A stretch of DNA of 7,716 nucleotides. Origin: an uncultured Acidobacteriota bacterium (GTDB taxonomy: Bacteria; Acidobacteriota; Terriglobia; Terriglobales; Acidobacteriaceae). Where the stretch lies: positions 1-7,716 of the forward strand of contig CAILBQ010000265.1 in assembly GCA_903832475.1 (NCBI GenBank), given 5' to 3'. The translations under genes were made by a program, and so were the position numbers. The notes under the pieces were generated by a model that worked only from the letters and a program-made list of their open reading frames with translations, was not told the origin of the DNA and searched no databases. This document shows positions 6,143 to 7,716 of this stretch, in pieces. Each line of letters starts with the position of its first letter. Position 1 is the stretch's first letter.

Positions 6143-7212
6143 TCGTGTCTGATGCCTATCCCATGATGACCGTGGCCGTGCTCCATGGAAAGGAGGACGT
6201 CCGCATCGAGCAGGTGCCTCGACCGCAGCCCGGCCCCGGGGAGATTATCATCCGCGTAGCCGCCGCTCTCACCTGTGGGACCGATCTGAAGGTTTATCGC
6301 CGCGGCTATCACGCGCGCATGATTTCGCCCCCAGCGTTTTTCGGCCATGAATTGGCTGGCACGGTTGCGGAGCTTGGGGAAGGCGTGACACTGTTCGCTG
6401 TCGGGGACCGGGTAGTAGCTCTCAACTCCGCGCCATGCGGGTCTTGCTACTTTTGCCTGCGGGATCAGGAGAATCTTTGCTCTGACCTGCTCTTCAACAA
6501 TGGCGCCTACGCCGAGTACATTCGTATTCCTGCGCGCATCGTTGCGAAGAATACGATGCTCATTCCGCCTCACGTCCCCTTCGAACATGCTGCCCTCACC
6601 GAACCCCTTGCCTGCGCACTGCACGGTTTTGAAGATTCCGATCCACGCATCGGCGACACCGTTGCCGTCATCGGTGGAGGGCCTCTGGGTTTAATGATCC
6701 TGCATGTTGCCGCCCTTGCCGGCTGTACGGTAATTGCGGTCGTCAAGCACAACTCCCAGGTCGAGGCTGCGAGGGCGCTCGGCGCAGAACACATCCTGCG
6801 AACCACCGAAACGGCAGATATCGTGAAGTCCGTCCGGGACCTGACCGCCAACGGCATCGGTGCCGACATTGCCATCGAAGCGGTTGCACTTCCTGAAACC
6901 TGGGAACAGGCGGTAGCCATGGTTCGCAACGGGGGTACCGTGAATTTCTTCGGAGGTCCTGCAGCCGGGACCGAAGTTCGCCTCGATACCAACCGGCTTC
7001 ACTACGGCGACTTGACGCTGAGAGCCACATTCCACCACACCCCGGCGGTTTGTCGCCGTGCCTTCGCATTGATCTGTAGCGGCCGATTTCAGGCAGATCG
7101 CTTCATCACCGGCCACGCTCCACTGGTCGATCTCAAAGATGCGTTCGACAAGCTTATGGACCGCAGCAACCAAGGCGTGTCCATCAAGACTGCCATCCAT
7201 CCCGGGCAATGA
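6139..7212 (+). CDS. Zinc-dependent medium-chain alcohol dehydrogenase (second of tandem pair)
   Basis: This is a 357-residue paralogue-like zinc dehydrogenase, similar in plan to its upstream neighbour. The catalytic zinc ligands are C46 (TCGTD), H70-E71 (GHE) and E155 (TEPLACALHG). The structural zinc cysteines C100, C103, C106 and C114 are all present (CGSCYFCLRDQENLC). The nucleotide motif is GGGPLG (179-184). At the end of the second Rossmann strand, where the neighbour has an aspartate, it has V202 followed by K203 and H204. NADP(H) is therefore plausible, though not proven. Its start overlaps the previous stop (ATGA, 6139-6142). Its location between hpnG and hpnC points to hopanoid metabolism, possibly reduction or oxidation of the ribose-derived side chain; threonine or sorbitol dehydrogenase labels from homology would be misleading. 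Family membership is certain, the substrate unknown. Confidence 0.9.
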   Translation: MIVSDAYPMMTVAVLHGKEDVRIEQVPRPQPGPGEIIIRVAAALTCGTDLKVYRRGYHARMISPPAFFGHELAGTVAELGEGVTLFAVGDRVVALNSAPCGSCYFCLRDQENLCSDLLFNNGAYAEYIRIPARIVAKNTMLIPPHVPFEHAALTEPLACALHGFEDSDPRIGDTVAVIGGGPLGLMILHVAALAGCTVIAVVKHNSQVEAARALGAEHILRTTETADIVKSVRDLTANGIGADIAIEAVALPETWEQAVAMVRNGGTVNFFGGPAAGTEVRLDTNRLHYGDLTLRATFHHTPAVCRRAFALICSGRFQADRFITGHAPLVDLKDAFDKLMDRSNQGVSIKTAIHPGQ

Positions 7213-7251
7213 AATAGGCAGATTGAAGAGAATGTTCAGAGAAGAAGTAAC

Positions 7252-7716
7252 ATGGAAGCAGTGAGCACAACCTCCATCACGGCCACGGATCGCAACTCGT
7301 TGCGTGAAAGAGGATGGGCTGCGTTGCCCGCGGAATACCGTATTCCCTCCGTGGCGCCTACTCTCGAAGAGGCTCGTGCATGGTGCAAACATCTGGCCGA
7401 GACGCATTACGAGAACTTCCATGTCGCGTCGTGGTTCCTTCCCGCGAAGCTTCGCCCCCATTTTCATGCCGTCTATGCCTACTGTCGCGTCTCCGATGAC
7501 CTGGGAGATGAAGTCGGCGATCCCGCTCAGTCGCTGGCCTTGCTAGATCAGTGGGGCGAAGAGTTGGATGCATGCTACCGGGGGCAAGCTCGGCATCCGG
7601 TCTTTGTGGCGCTGGCTGAAACCATTCGTGCATGCCAGATTCCCAAAGATCCCTTCGCTGATTTGCTTGTCGCGTTCAAACAAGATCAAACTGTTACCCG
7701 TTATCGCAGCCAGGCC
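7252..7716 (+). CDS. hpnC: HpnC, hydroxysqualene synthase, N-terminal half (runs off window)
   Basis: HpnC converts presqualene diphosphate to hydroxysqualene, between HpnD and HpnE, in the three-enzyme squalene route that feeds Shc. The open frame gives 155 residues to the window end, about half of a normal 280-300 residue protein. The HpnC-type signature is HYENFHVASWFLP (52-64), which separates it from HpnD. It is followed by LRPHFHAVYAYCRVSDD and the first aspartate-rich motif DDLGDE (82-87), which binds magnesium-diphosphate in squalene/phytoene synthase-fold enzymes. Later, DLLVAFKQDQTVTRY is also family-like. About 36 residues precede the conserved core. No in-frame start codon lies between the previous stop and ATG 7252; a purine-rich AGAGAAGAAG at 7238-7247 may serve as a weak ribosome site. 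The 39-base gap behind the dehydrogenase shows no terminator, so it is probably in the same operon. Confidence 0.92.
   Translation, partial: MEAVSTTSITATDRNSLRERGWAALPAEYRIPSVAPTLEEARAWCKHLAETHYENFHVASWFLPAKLRPHFHAVYAYCRVSDDLGDEVGDPAQSLALLDQWGEELDACYRGQARHPVFVALAETIRACQIPKDPFADLLVAFKQDQTVTRYRSQA

Noticed and set aside
5995..6624. 209-codon open frame on the minus strand
   Set aside because: It runs antisense across two well-supported dehydrogenase genes, with no recognisable motif.
7213..7251. Possible promoter or terminator before hpnC
   Set aside because: Only 39 bases, with no stem-loop plus T-run and no convincing -35/-10 pair; it looks like a simple intra-operon spacer.
6691..7467. 258-codon open frame on the minus strand
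   Set aside because: It lies antisense to the second dehydrogenase and hpnC, shows no family motif, and is explained by codon bias of the real genes.

Overview
The window is a stretch of a hopanoid (bacterial pentacyclic triterpenoid) biosynthesis operon with every gene on the + strand and almost no non-coding DNA. The GC content looks moderately high. The gene set (shc, hpnH, hpnA, hpnG, hpnC), the wording of the proteins and the two alcohol dehydrogenases between hpnG and hpnC suggest a soil-type Acidobacteriota (Terriglobia/Koribacter-like). This assignment is inferred from gene content and style, not from a marker gene.

Layout: 1-1458, C-terminal three quarters of squalene-hopene cyclase (5' end outside the window); 1512-2660, hpnH (radical SAM adenosylhopane synthase); 2657-3085, an uncharacterised 142-residue protein coupled to hpnH; 3088-3285, a 65-residue orphan AbrB/SpoVT-like swapped-hairpin protein; 3307-4302, hpnA (NAD-dependent epimerase/reductase family); 4299-5018, hpnG (adenosylhopane nucleosidase/phosphorylase); 5015-6142 and 6139-7212, two tandem zinc-dependent medium-chain dehydrogenases; 7252 to the window end, the N-terminal half of hpnC (hydroxysqualene synthase). 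Four of the junctions are 4-base ATGA stop/start overlaps. The largest gaps are 53 and 39 bases, and I see no terminator or convincing promoter, so the whole window is probably one transcript whose promoter lies upstream of shc.

How the genes fit together, from established pathway knowledge: HpnC (with HpnD and HpnE, expected downstream) makes squalene from farnesyl diphosphate. Shc cyclises squalene to diploptene/diplopterol. HpnH adds a 5'-deoxyadenosyl group to give adenosylhopane, and HpnG removes adenine to give ribosyl- (or phosphoribosyl-) hopane. Reduction of this sugar to bacteriohopanetetrol needs a reductase that is poorly defined. The two dehydrogenases directly fused by translational coupling to hpnG are attractive candidates for this or a later side-chain redox step.

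The most interesting unexplained parts are these tandem dehydrogenases, whose cofactor pockets differ, the small protein coupled to hpnH, and an AbrB-fold protein that lacks the basic residues normally used to bind DNA. No RNA genes, mobile elements, CRISPR arrays or long repeats were seen.
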